A stretch of 64,000 bases of DNA from Abyssibacter profundi. Its GTDB lineage: Bacteria; Pseudomonadota; Gammaproteobacteria; Nevskiales; OUC007. The DNA is taken from assembly GCF_003151135.1 (NCBI RefSeq), contig NZ_QEQK01000002.1:235759-299758 (forward strand), written 5' to 3'. Below are positions 18,193 through 26,844 of this stretch, in pieces. The notes beneath the pieces were generated by a model that was not told the DNA's origin, ran no database searches, and saw only the letters and a program-made list of their open reading frames with translations. Position numbers and translations under genes: made by a program. Position 1 is the stretch's first letter. The number at the start of each line of letters is the position of its first letter.

Positions 18193-19460
18193 TGAAGCGC
18201 TTGTTACTCGCCGCCAGTTTGTTGTTCAACACGGCGCTGGCACATGCCGAACTCAATATCGTCATCGACGAAGGGGTGACGGGCGCCTTGCCGATTGCCG
18301 TGGTGCCGTTTAAATCGGATGGCCGGCTGCCCGTGGATGTCACCGAGGTGATCAAGGCCGACCTGGAACGCAGTGGCTTGTTCGAAGCGCTCTCAGAGGA
18401 CCGGATGCTCGCCAGACCTAGCCGGCCCGAGGACGTGCAATTCCAGAACTGGCGGACGGCGGACGTCGACAACCTGGTCATTGGCGAAGTCACGCGCGTA
18501 AACGGCGGCGGTTACAACATCCGGTTCCATCTCATGGATGTTTATCGCGGCAAGCAAGTGATCGGCTACGACGTGCCGGCCACGCAGAACGGTTTGCGAT
18601 CCGGTGCGCATCGCGTCGCCGATTTCGTCTTTCAGGCGCTCACCGGCCAGCGCGGCGTGTTCAATACGCGCATTGCCTATATCACGGCCAATGGCGAGAT
18701 CGGTCAGCGGCGATACGAGCTCATCGTGGCCGATGCGGACGGTCATGACCCCCGCGCGATCGTGCGTTCGGCCGAACCGCTGATGTCACCAGCCTGGGCC
18801 CCCGACCGACGCAAGATGGCCTATGTGGCGTTTGACGATGGCGAGTCGGCCATTTTTGTGCATGAGCTACGCAGCGGCGTGGCCCGTGAGCTCGTGCGCA
18901 AGCCTGGGATTAACGGCGCGCCAGCCTGGTCGCCGGATGGCAAAAAGATTGCTGCGGCGCTGTCCTTTTCGGGCAACCCTGAGATCTACATTATCGATGT
19001 GGAAACCGGGGCCGAACGACAGGTCACGAATTCCTCGGCAATCGATACCGAACCGACCTGGTCACCCGACGGCAAGAAGATTGCCTTCACCTCGGACCGG
19101 GGTGGTCAGCCGCAGATCTACGAGCTGGACCTGGCGTCGGGCGATGTGCGTCGTCTGACCTATGACGGCCGCAGCAATGCCCGGGCCCAGTATGCGCCGG
19201 ATGGCGAGAGCCTTGTTTTGGTCAACCTGGATCAGCAGGGGTATCGTATCGGCGTATTGGAGCTGGATAGCCGCCAGATGCGCATTCTCAGCAAGGGTCC
19301 GCTGGACGAAAGCCCCAGCTTTGCGCCCAATGGTGGCGTTATCATGTACGCGCGGAGCGGGGGGCAATTGGCGACAGCAACGACGGATGGTCGTGTCCGA
19401 CAAAGCCTCAGCCAACAGGGAACTGTACGGGAGCCGGCGTGGTCTCCGTACCTGAACTGA
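18192..19460 (+). CDS. tolB: Tol-Pal system beta-propeller protein TolB
   Basis: A periplasmic protein that binds Pal and TolA. The 422 residues begin with a signal peptide ending in ALAHAEL, then an alpha/beta N-terminal domain (about 20-155), then a six-bladed beta-propeller with repeated WSPDGKKIAF-type motifs (residues about 180-420). The start overlaps tolA (TGATG). Confidence 0.96.
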   Translation: MKRLLLAASLLFNTALAHAELNIVIDEGVTGALPIAVVPFKSDGRLPVDVTEVIKADLERSGLFEALSEDRMLARPSRPEDVQFQNWRTADVDNLVIGEVTRVNGGGYNIRFHLMDVYRGKQVIGYDVPATQNGLRSGAHRVADFVFQALTGQRGVFNTRIAYITANGEIGQRRYELIVADADGHDPRAIVRSAEPLMSPAWAPDRRKMAYVAFDDGESAIFVHELRSGVARELVRKPGINGAPAWSPDGKKIAAALSFSGNPEIYIIDVETGAERQVTNSSAIDTEPTWSPDGKKIAFTSDRGGQPQIYELDLASGDVRRLTYDGRSNARAQYAPDGESLVLVNLDQQGYRIGVLELDSRQMRILSKGPLDESPSFAPNGGVIMYARSGGQLATATTDGRVRQSLSQQGTVREPAWSPYLN

Positions 19461-19469
19461 CAGCTTGCA

Positions 19470-19483
19470 TGGGCTTCAGCCCA
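19470..19483 (+). terminator. Short hairpin between tolB and pal
   Basis: TGGGC and GCCCA form a 5-bp stem with a TTCA loop just after the tolB stop. It has no T-run. It may stabilise the upstream mRNA or attenuate readthrough; pal has its own strong ribosome binding site after it. Confidence 0.25.
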
Positions 19484-19536
19484 CGGAATGGTCGCGGGGA
19501 ATCATGCACCGATTTCTCATTATTAAAGGAATGACA

Positions 19537-20097
19537 ATGCTCAAACGAATTGGCTTGTTGGTGGTAACGGCTGCTGTGCTGACGGGTTGCGCGAGCGGCG
19601 ATGAGACGGCATTGGATCAGCCGGCCACGACGGAAACCCAGCCCGAAAGCTCGTTTACCACAGGGAGTGGTTCGGAATACGGTGAGGCAGAAGCCCGGCG
19701 GCTCGAGCGTCAGCGTGCGGCCGAAGCTGCCGCGGCAGAGGCCGAACGCCGCGCGGGGCAGGCCCTGCTGGAAGAGCGCACGATCTACTTCGAGTTCGAC
19801 AGCGCAGAGCTGGGGTCCAAGGCCCGTGACATCATCCGCGCGCATGCGGACTATCTGGTCGCCAATCCGGGCACGAGGATTCGCCTGGAAGGACATACGG
19901 ACGAACGTGGCACACGCGAGTACAACATCGCGCTGGGCGAACGCCGGGCCAAGTCCGTTGAACGGGCGATGATGCTCCGCGGCGTCGCCAAGAATCAGAT
20001 CAGCGTCATCAGCTATGGCGAAGAGAACCCCGTCGCGCTCGGCAGCAATGAAGATGCCTGGGCCAAGAATCGACGCGTTGTCATCCAGTATCGGTAG
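19537..20097 (+). CDS. pal: Peptidoglycan-associated lipoprotein Pal
   Basis: An outer-membrane lipoprotein that binds peptidoglycan and TolB. The 186-residue precursor has lipobox LTGC, a linker of Thr/Glu/Ala residues, then the OmpA-like domain (IYFEFDSAELGSKARDII, LEGHTDERGTREYNIALGERRA) with the diaminopimelate-binding Asp and Arg. The start at 19537 was chosen because AAAGGA lies six bases upstream; the ATG at 19531 directly abuts it, and upstream in-frame starts at 19465 and 19504 would give a non-signal N-terminus. Confidence 0.95.
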   Translation: MLKRIGLLVVTAAVLTGCASGDETALDQPATTETQPESSFTTGSGSEYGEAEARRLERQRAAEAAAAEAERRAGQALLEERTIYFEFDSAELGSKARDIIRAHADYLVANPGTRIRLEGHTDERGTREYNIALGERRAKSVERAMMLRGVAKNQISVISYGEENPVALGSNEDAWAKNRRVVIQYR

Positions 20098-20100
20098 TCC

Positions 20101-20883
20101 ATGAAATCACGCATTCCCGGCAGCCTGGCGCTGCTCGCGATCGGCAGCCTGGCATCGGGCTGCGCCTCTTTCGGTTCCAATGAACCGAGTCCCGAACAAC
20201 TGCGGCTGAATGCGCTGGAACAGCGCGCGGAGCGGGTGGACCGGCGACTCGAGAATCTGAATCTGGTGCAGGTGGCCGAAGCCGTCGATGGTGTAGAGGC
20301 CAAGATGCGTGAGCTCCGTGGTGAGGTTGAACGACTCAGCTACGAGCTGGAAGCGTCCAAGCGCCGGGAGCGTCAGCTCTACCTGGACATCGATAAGCGC
20401 CTCCAGCGTCTGGAGCAATCCGGCGTTGGAGCGCTGGCCGGATCGGCCAGTCCGGATGGGACGGCGCAGGTCAGCGCCGCCGAGGTGGCGAGCGACCCCG
20501 AGATCGAAAAGGCCTATGTCACGGCCTTTGATTTGCTGAAAGCCGGCAAGTTTGATGCGGCGATTCGTTCGTTCCAATCGTTCCGCAGCAAGTATCCCAA
20601 CAGCGTGTACGCCGATAATGCCCAGTACTGGCTGGGTGAAGCGTATTACGTCAAGCAGGAATACGGCCCGGCTAACGAAGCCTTTGTCAGCATGATCCAG
20701 CGGTATCCTGACAGCCCCAAGGTGCCTGACGCATTGCTGAAGTCGGCTTATATCGACTATGAGCAGGGCAACTTTGGAGAGGCGCGGGCCACCCTTCAGC
20801 AGGTGCTCGAACAGCATCCCAATGCATCGGCAGCGAGCCTGGCACGTCAGCGGCTGGATCGCATGGATCGAGAAGGTCGATAG
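20101..20883 (+). CDS. cpoB: Cell division coordinator CpoB (YbgF)
   Basis: A periplasmic TPR protein that links Tol-Pal constriction to peptidoglycan synthesis by PBP1B. The 260 residues have a signal peptide, a coiled-coil trimerisation segment (about 35-105) and TPR repeats from about residue 138 (AYVTAFDLLKAGKFDAAIRSF and following). Unusually, the signal peptide ends in LASGCASF, a near-lipobox, so the mature protein might be lipidated. It lies three bases after pal and two bases before queE. Confidence 0.93.
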   Translation: MKSRIPGSLALLAIGSLASGCASFGSNEPSPEQLRLNALEQRAERVDRRLENLNLVQVAEAVDGVEAKMRELRGEVERLSYELEASKRRERQLYLDIDKRLQRLEQSGVGALAGSASPDGTAQVSAAEVASDPEIEKAYVTAFDLLKAGKFDAAIRSFQSFRSKYPNSVYADNAQYWLGEAYYVKQEYGPANEAFVSMIQRYPDSPKVPDALLKSAYIDYEQGNFGEARATLQQVLEQHPNASAASLARQRLDRMDREGR

Positions 20884-20885
20884 TC

Positions 20886-21560
20886 GTGGCAGCCCCCGCG
20901 ACCCCACATCGGTCGCAGGAACTGCGGCTACGAATCACTGAAATCTTCCGATCGGTTCAGGGTGAGAGCACCCTGGCCGGCTTGCCGACCACCTTTGTCC
21001 GTCTTACGGGTTGCCCGCTGCGCTGCGGTTACTGTGATACCGCCTATGCCTTCCAGGGCGGGCAGTGGATGACCGGCTCCGAGATTCTGGACACTGTTCA
21101 AGACTTTTCGGTGCGTCATGTCTGCGTGACGGGAGGCGAGCCTCTGGCCCAGAAAGCGGCTCCCGCATTGCTTTCAACGCTTTGCGATGCCGGTTACACG
21201 GTGTCACTGGAAACCAGCGGGGCGTTGCCCATCGAAGGGCTGGATCGGCGAGTCATTGTCGTGATGGACGTCAAGACACCGAGCTCCGGTGAATGCAGCC
21301 GCAATCTGGCAACCAACCCTCAGGCGTTGAAGTCAGGCGACCAAGTCAAATTCGTGGTGGGTGAATCCGCGGATCTGGACTGGTGCCGCCAGTGGCTCCG
21401 CGATGCCGCGTTGCCGGCCGGCGTGGAAATCCTCTGGTCTCCGGTCTGGGAAACCATGTCCTTGCCGGAACTCGCGGAGTGGGTCGCCAGCTCCGGGGTG
21501 CCGGGCCGCCTGCAGTTACAAATGCATAAGATCATCTGGGGTCAGGAGCCGGGGCGATGA
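20886..21560 (+). CDS. queE: 7-carboxy-7-deazaguanine synthase QueE
   Basis: A radical SAM enzyme converting 6-carboxytetrahydropterin to 7-carboxy-7-deazaguanine in queuosine synthesis. The 224 residues include the [4Fe-4S] motif CPLRCGYC and the conserved SVQGES and TGGEPL stretches. It starts at GTG 20886, two bases after cpoB, and overlaps queC by ATGA. Its attachment to the tol operon is common in this class and makes the tol-pal transcript end in tRNA modification genes. Confidence 0.93.
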   Translation: MAAPATPHRSQELRLRITEIFRSVQGESTLAGLPTTFVRLTGCPLRCGYCDTAYAFQGGQWMTGSEILDTVQDFSVRHVCVTGGEPLAQKAAPALLSTLCDAGYTVSLETSGALPIEGLDRRVIVVMDVKTPSSGECSRNLATNPQALKSGDQVKFVVGESADLDWCRQWLRDAALPAGVEILWSPVWETMSLPELAEWVASSGVPGRLQLQMHKIIWGQEPGR

Positions 21561-22246
21561 GCGCTCGGGCGGTGGTCCTGGTATCCGGCGGTCTGGATTC
21601 AGCGACGACACTCGCGATTGCTCGCCATGAGGGCTTCGAATGTCACGGCCTGTCGGTTCATTACGGACAGCGCCACCTGTCTGAGCTACAGGCCGCCAAG
21701 CGGGTGTGTTCGCATCTCGGGGCAGTGGATCATCGCGAAGTCGCCGTCGGGCTGGACGCGCTCGGGGGGTCTGCATTGACCGACCCGAACATTGATGTAC
21801 CGACCCGCCAGACAGACGGCATCCCGGTCACCTACGTACCGGCGCGCAACACGGTCATGTTGTCGATCGCCATGGCGCATGCGGAAGTCATCGGTGCCAA
21901 CGCTGTGTTTATCGGGGTCAACGCGGTCGATTACTCCGGGTATCCGGACTGCCGCCCAGCCTTCATCGATGCATTCGCCAACCTGTCGCGTTGGGCGACC
22001 CGCCAGGGTGTCGAGACGGGGCAGGGCTTGGCGGTCCACGCGCCGCTGATTCAGTTGACCAAAGCCGACATTATTCGACGCGGAGTCGCGTTGGGTGTGG
22101 ACTACGCCATGACGGTGTCCTGTTACCAGGCGGACGCTGGTGGCGCGGCTTGTGGGGTCTGCGATTCCTGCCGAATCCGCCGTGATGGCTTTGCGCAGGC
22201 GGGTGTATTGGATCCGACCCTGTACCAGTCGGGCGCGAGCGGTTAG
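21557..22246 (+). CDS. queC: 7-cyano-7-deazaguanine synthase QueC
   Basis: Converts 7-carboxy-7-deazaguanine to preQ0 with ATP and ammonia. The 229 residues hold the ATP-pyrophosphatase PP-loop ([14 protein letters not shown]), the [11 protein letters not shown] motif, and the zinc-binding cysteines near the C-terminus (SCYQAD, then [14 protein letters not shown]). Overlaps queE. The stop codon TAG is part of TAGAAT, a possible -10 for the tRNA gene downstream. Confidence 0.95.
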   Translation: MSARAVVLVSGGLDSATTLAIARHEGFECHGLSVHYGQRHLSELQAAKRVCSHLGAVDHREVAVGLDALGGSALTDPNIDVPTRQTDGIPVTYVPARNTVMLSIAMAHAEVIGANAVFIGVNAVDYSGYPDCRPAFIDAFANLSRWATRQGVETGQGLAVHAPLIQLTKADIIRRGVALGVDYAMTVSCYQADAGGAACGVCDSCRIRRDGFAQAGVLDPTLYQSGASG

Positions 22247-22326
22247 AATGCGCGCCCGCTCGGGCATGCTGTGGCGCAGACTGCGTCAGTCGGCCCGTAG
22301 CCACATCGATGATGTATTGCAGTTTT

Positions 22327-22402
22327 GGGTCGTTAGCTCAGTTGGTAGAGCATCGGACTTTTAATCCGCTGGTCGCTGGTTCGAGCCCAGCACGACCCAC
22401 CA
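22327..22402 (+). tRNA. tRNA-Lys (anticodon TTT)
   Basis: A 76-base cloverleaf with encoded CCA. The acceptor arm pairs GGGTCGT with ACGACCC, the D-arm has AGCTCAGTTGGTAGAGC, the anticodon loop is CTTTTAA in a CGGA/TCCG stem, and the T-arm contains GGTTCGAGCCC. It closely matches E. coli tRNA-Lys(UUU). A possible promoter is TAGAAT at 22244-22249 with a GC-rich discriminator (GCGCGCCC), overlapping the queC stop; a hairpin follows 13 bases downstream. Confidence 0.97.
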
Positions 22403-22415
22403 TCTCGTTTCGATA

Positions 22416-22436
22416 GCGCCCCGTTCTTCGGGGCGT
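22416..22436 (+). terminator. Terminator after tRNA-Lys
   Basis: GCGCCCC and GGGGCGT pair around a GTTCTTC loop, followed by a weakly T-rich TGTTGGTT. It lies 13 bases after the tRNA 3' end. Confidence 0.6.
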
Positions 22437-22459
22437 TGTTGGTTCTGGGGCTCAGGCGC

Positions 22460-22486
22460 TTGCACCGTCGCGGTGCTGTGTATGAT
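22460..22486 (+). promoter_or_regulatory. Candidate promoter of the serine hydrolase gene
   Basis: TTGCAC (22460-22465) and TATGAT (22481-22486) with a 15-base spacer, 31 bases before the next start codon. The spacer is short, so this is tentative. Confidence 0.3.
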
Positions 22487-22516
22487 CAGTGCCTGACCTG
22501 ATCGTGATCGACCTGC

Positions 22517-23767
22517 ATGCTCCGACGCCGACGTAACCTGATTCGAGTCCCCAAGGACCTCGCTACAGTCACCCGCGTGGATCAGAGTGCGGAAACGGAC
22601 CCCGCCTCTCTGGGTCTTTCCGACAAAGGCCTGCGGCGGATCTGGACCAGCGTCGAGCATCTCTACCGGACGGGCACACAGCCGTTCATATCGCTAGGGA
22701 TCTGGCGTCAGGGCCAGTGCGTCATGAAGCGGTCGATTGGCCACACGCGTGGCAATGCCCCGGGTGATCCCGCTGATGGTCGGGCGGTTGTCGGCAGTCC
22801 GGATACCCCGGTCTGTCTGTTCTCGGCCTCCAAGGCGATCACCGCGGTGCTGGTGCATCAGCTGGCGGAGCAGGGCCTGCTGTCGCTGGATGCCCCTGTG
22901 GCGGAGTATGTCCCGGAATTTGGCGCCCGCGGCAAGCATCGTGTCACCGTGTCGGAGCTGCTGGCGCATCGGGCCGGCATTCCTCGCATTCCCATGCGCC
23001 AACCGGACCCCAGCATTCTGTTCGACTGGGATGCGGCCGTCGATATGCTCTGTCGGGCCAAGCCGCTGCATCGGGGGGGCAAACAGGTGGCCTATCACGC
23101 CATCACCGGAGGGTTCATCCTCGGTGAAATTGCTCGGCGGGTGTCTGGTGAAGAACTGCGCCCCCTCATGGACCGCAATCTGCGAACCCCGCTCGGCCTC
23201 CAGTATTTCAACTACGGCATGCCGGCGGATCAGCGTCACATGCTGGCTCAGGATGCGTTCACCGGGCCGGTTCCGCCCATGCTCGTTGGGATGATTGCCA
23301 AACGCGCACTGGGTGCTCGGTTCGAGACGGTGCCAGACATATCCACCGATCCACGCTTCACCGACGCGGTGATCCCCGCCGGGAACATCTGCGCGACTGC
23401 CGATGAGGTATGCCGGTTTTACGCCATGCTGTTGCAAGACGGGCAGTGGCAGGGGCGGCAGGTGATGAAATCCTCCACAGCACGTCGTCTGCAGATGCCG
23501 GCGGCCGAGCGGCAGATCGACAAGACCTTAATGGTGCCGGTGCGATTCTCGGAAGGGATGCTGCTGGGGGATGCACCCGTGGGCCTTTACGGGCGCAACT
23601 CGGAAACCAGTTTCGGCCATCTGGGTTTTATCAACATCCTGTGCTGGGCGGATCCCAAGCGGCAGCTGGCGGTTAGCCTGCTGACCACCGGAAAGCCGGC
23701 GATGACACCGCATCTTTTCCAATTGGCGAGAGTGGTGACGTCCATCGGCCGTTTGCCGCCGCTGTAG
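22517..23767 (+). CDS. Serine hydrolase of the beta-lactamase/class C esterase family
   Basis: A 416-residue protein of the beta-lactamase-related family (EstB-type esterases and penicillin-binding-protein-like hydrolases). The SxxK nucleophile motif is SASK (Ser103, Lys106), followed by the family's LAEQGLLSLDAPVAEYVPEF and VSELLAHRAGIP segments. A YHA motif (Tyr-His-Ala) stands where the YxN motif is expected. No clear signal peptide is present, which favours a cytoplasmic esterase over a resistance enzyme. It stands alone between tRNA-Lys and a convergent lipoprotein gene. Confidence 0.82.
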   Translation: MLRRRRNLIRVPKDLATVTRVDQSAETDPASLGLSDKGLRRIWTSVEHLYRTGTQPFISLGIWRQGQCVMKRSIGHTRGNAPGDPADGRAVVGSPDTPVCLFSASKAITAVLVHQLAEQGLLSLDAPVAEYVPEFGARGKHRVTVSELLAHRAGIPRIPMRQPDPSILFDWDAAVDMLCRAKPLHRGGKQVAYHAITGGFILGEIARRVSGEELRPLMDRNLRTPLGLQYFNYGMPADQRHMLAQDAFTGPVPPMLVGMIAKRALGARFETVPDISTDPRFTDAVIPAGNICATADEVCRFYAMLLQDGQWQGRQVMKSSTARRLQMPAAERQIDKTLMVPVRFSEGMLLGDAPVGLYGRNSETSFGHLGFINILCWADPKRQLAVSLLTTGKPAMTPHLFQLARVVTSIGRLPPL

Positions 23768-23776
23768 CCCAAGGCG

Positions 23777-23807
23777 TCCACGCCTGGGCGCGGGGCCCAG
23801 GCGTGGA
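23777..23807. terminator. Bidirectional hairpin between convergent genes
   Basis: A 13-bp perfect stem, TCCACGCCTGGGC with GCCCAGGCGTGGA, separated by a 5-base loop. It sits between the converging serine hydrolase and lipoprotein genes and lacks a long T-run on either side. Confidence 0.65.
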
Positions 23808-23818
23808 GGGCAGTCGCC

Positions 23819-24877
23819 CTACAGGCCGCCCAGGAACGCCAGCCCGGTGAGTGCAATACCCGAACAGGCGCCGGCAGCCGCCAGGAGTTCTGCGTAGTCC
23901 ACGGTTTCGGCCGCGCCGCCATCGGGCGTCAGCGTGACCGTATCATCGCTGTTGAACTGGATGCTGGCAGTGGAGCCACCGCTGGTGATTTCGATGGTTC
24001 CTGCGGCAAATGGGCTGATCCCACTACCCGCATCCACCAGCGCATCCGTTGTCGCAATTTCAGCGGTGGCATTGGCGCAGCCGGCCTGTGGCACGGCGGG
24101 TGAGATGGAGAATCCCGTCGGGCCATCGATATAGTGACCGCTGCTGTCGGTGAACAGGCGGAACGGCGCATCATCCGTCCCTAGATACGACGAGAAACGC
24201 CCGTCGCTGGAGAAGTTCTGACCGTTAGCGCTGCCGCTCACGCTGTAGTCTCCACCCAGGCTGAAGATCAGCCGCTGGTCTTCCTCGCCTGTTTCGCTAT
24301 CGTCCGAACCATCCACGCGAACACGGATGCCGTAGTCGATGTCGACAACGGTATTCGAGCCCTGCTGATCCGTGTCGAGGTGGTAACGGAGGCGATATGG
24401 CTGGTCTGCGCTCACGCCGACGGCAGCGTGCAGTATGGTTGCTGTCCCTTCTGAGACGTCACCGGATGCCGTTCGGCCATCGATTTCGAGGTAGTCATTC
24501 GCCGAGTCGCCGTTGTCCAGGTTGCCGGTCAGTCTGCAGGCATCAGCGGTTTCGCCGCTGAGGTCAAAGGTCTGATCAGTAAACGGTGAACCGACGGACT
24601 GACCCGAGGCGGTGTATGGGGACACGGAGCCCGAATCGCATTCCCCATTCTCAAAGGTCTTGCGTCTGCTCTCCGCACCCAGCGCACTGCTGACCTGATC
24701 GAGGCTGCTAATCATTTGCGCCAGTTGACCCGCCTGAGCACGGACCGTGTCGGCATCGCTGAGGTCCGCCGAACCAACGGGGCCGGTCTCCGAATCTGCG
24801 TTGCTATCGTCATCGCTACAGGCAACGAGACTGGCTGACAGCAAAACGACGGCGCTGGTGGCAAGTAGTGGTTTCAT
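23819..24877 (-). CDS. Lipoprotein of unknown function
   Basis: A 352-residue protein that I do not recognise. It has a clear lipoprotein signal (lipobox LVAC, residues about 17-20) followed by an acidic Asp/Ser/Asn linker, as in exported proteins held at the outer membrane. The mature part is rich in Gly, Ser, Asp and Thr, with alternating polar residues suggesting a beta-sheet fold (FSLGGDYSVSGSANGQNFSS). The start at 24877 has GGAG eight bases upstream; the frame is open to 24916. It is convergent with the serine hydrolase and divergent from opgG. Confidence 0.8.
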   Translation of the reverse strand: MKPLLATSAVVLLSASLVACSDDDSNADSETGPVGSADLSDADTVRAQAGQLAQMISSLDQVSSALGAESRRKTFENGECDSGSVSPYTASGQSVGSPFTDQTFDLSGETADACRLTGNLDNGDSANDYLEIDGRTASGDVSEGTATILHAAVGVSADQPYRLRYHLDTDQQGSNTVVDIDYGIRVRVDGSDDSETGEEDQRLIFSLGGDYSVSGSANGQNFSSDGRFSSYLGTDDAPFRLFTDSSGHYIDGPTGFSISPAVPQAGCANATAEIATTDALVDAGSGISPFAAGTIEITSGGSTASIQFNSDDTVTLTPDGGAAETVDYAELLAAAGACSGIALTGLAFLGGL

Positions 24878-25075
24878 GGGAAGGACTCCGGCAGTAATTG
24901 ATGGAATCCCCAGCATTGTCCAGCCCGGATTGCCCGGATAGACCCCATGCAGGGGGGGCGGAACTTTTCCGCGCGCTTGAGGACTCTCTATGGAAGCAAG
25001 GGGGCGTTCCGTAGGGGGGGCATTGTGTCGAGCACTGGGCCTGGCATGGGCCTGGTCCCCACTCAGGACGCGCTG

Positions 25076-26701
25076 ATGAAACTTGTTGTGCCTTGGTTTT
25101 TACACGGTCGTACCACCACACTGCTGCGATCAGGCTTCTTGGTCTGGACGGTCATGTTGGGGGCAGGTCATGCAACCGCGGCCGATGCTTCCGGCAGCTC
25201 ACAGCCTTTTGATTACGCCTGGCTCAAGGGCCAGGCCCGCAGCCTGGCGGAGCAGCCGTATGAAAGCCGGGAGGGTGAGATACCCGCCGTGCTCCAACGG
25301 CTGAGTTGGGATGATTATCAGGCCCTCCGGTTTGATCGACAGCAGGCGTTGTGGACCAGCCAGGACCCGTCAAACCGGTTCCGCGCGGAGCTGTTTCATC
25401 TGGGGCTTTACTTCAGGACGCCCGTGCAGATCCACCTGCTGGAGAATGGCCAGGCGCGGCCCATGGTCTACGAGCCGAGCTTGTTCGAGTATGGGGACTC
25501 CGGCATCGACCCGGGTGATCTACCGGAGGACCTCGGCTTCGCCGGCTTTCGATACCACTTCCACACTGACTGGGCACGGGACGTGTTCGCCTTTCTGGGG
25601 GCCAGCTACTTCCGCGCTGTCGGCAGCGAGCTGCAATACGGTCTGTCGGCACGGGGATTGGCGGTTGATACCGCAGAACCTGGTGGTGAGGAATTCCCGG
25701 TCTTCACCGACTTTTGGCTGCAGAAGCCGACCTCCGGATCTGACACCGTCACCCTCTACGCGCTGCTCGATTCTCCCAGCATCACCGGGGCGTATCGGTT
25801 CGATATCACGCCGGGTCCCACGTTAAAGATGTCAGTGGACGTGGCGCTTTATCCACGCACGTCCATCCAAAGACTTGGTATCGCGCCACTGACCAGCATG
25901 TACATGGTGGGCGAGAATGATCGTCGCGCCGACTGGGATTGGCGGCCCGAGATTCATGATTCGGATGGACTGCTGATGCACTCCGGTCATGGTGAATGGA
26001 TCTGGCGTCCCTTGGTGAATCCTCCCGAGCTACGCTTCAACGCCTACGGCGACACCGACCCACGCGGTTTTGGTTTGCTCCAGCGTGACCAGGCGTTTGC
26101 CAACTACCAGGATGACGGCGTGTTTTATCACCGTCGCCCTGGCGTCTGGGTTCGTCCGCTGGGCGATTGGGGCGCGGGCAGTGTGCAGCTTGTCGAGATT
26201 CCCACTGTCGATGAAACCTTCGACAATATCGTGGCGTTCTGGAACCCCGATCGCCCCATCAAAGCCGGCCAGGAATGGCTGTTCAGCTATGAATTGCACT
26301 GGGGCACGCAGCGCATCCTGCCCCGCAGTCTGGGTCGGGTCGAGCAGACCTTTACGGGGCTGGGCGGGGTTGTGGGCCAGCGGCGGGACTACTACAGCAA
26401 ACGTTTTGTGGTGGACTTCTCCGGTGATGTCTTTGACATGTTGGGTCCCGATGCGCGGGTCGAGCCGGTGATTCAGGCGTCGGACGGCAGGGTGGAGATC
26501 GCTTCAGCCCGCCCGCAGGTCTCGTTGGGTGGCTATCGGGCCCGTTTTGATGTGGTTCCGCCAGAGAAAGGGGCAGACGCGCCGATTAACCTGCGGCTCT
26601 ACCTGACAGTCGATGGGCATCGCGTGACCGAAACCTGGCACTACCAATGGACACCGCCCCCGGTTGAACAGCGGAAGCTCCGCAATCCCGAACACTTGTA
26701 G
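25076..26701 (+). CDS. opgG: Glucan biosynthesis protein OpgG/OpgD family
   Basis: A periplasmic protein needed to make the branches of osmoregulated periplasmic glucans. The 541 residues have an N-terminal export signal with a hydrophobic core at about 20-33, ending near HATAADA, then the family's FDYAWLKGQARSLAEQPYES start and two beta-sandwich domains (conserved SYFRAVG, GHGEWIWRPL, DQAFANYQDDGVFYHRRPG). The start at 25076 has AGGA seven bases upstream; the frame is open to 24947 with no plausible signal. The glucosyltransferase partner OpgH is not in the window, so this copy may be an OpgD-like second paralogue or a separate locus. Confidence 0.88.
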   Translation: MKLVVPWFLHGRTTTLLRSGFLVWTVMLGAGHATAADASGSSQPFDYAWLKGQARSLAEQPYESREGEIPAVLQRLSWDDYQALRFDRQQALWTSQDPSNRFRAELFHLGLYFRTPVQIHLLENGQARPMVYEPSLFEYGDSGIDPGDLPEDLGFAGFRYHFHTDWARDVFAFLGASYFRAVGSELQYGLSARGLAVDTAEPGGEEFPVFTDFWLQKPTSGSDTVTLYALLDSPSITGAYRFDITPGPTLKMSVDVALYPRTSIQRLGIAPLTSMYMVGENDRRADWDWRPEIHDSDGLLMHSGHGEWIWRPLVNPPELRFNAYGDTDPRGFGLLQRDQAFANYQDDGVFYHRRPGVWVRPLGDWGAGSVQLVEIPTVDETFDNIVAFWNPDRPIKAGQEWLFSYELHWGTQRILPRSLGRVEQTFTGLGGVVGQRRDYYSKRFVVDFSGDVFDMLGPDARVEPVIQASDGRVEIASARPQVSLGGYRARFDVVPPEKGADAPINLRLYLTVDGHRVTETWHYQWTPPPVEQRKLRNPEHL

Positions 26702-26844
26702 CGCTGCCTCGACTGGCCGGTGGATGTGGGCCATGGCCAGTCGACCAAGCAACCGATACAGTAGCCTTCACTGCGCGTAGACAACAGACCGCCGGACAGA
26801 CATCCCGTTCTGGGCAGCGTACCGGTGTTCGATCAAGACCAGAC

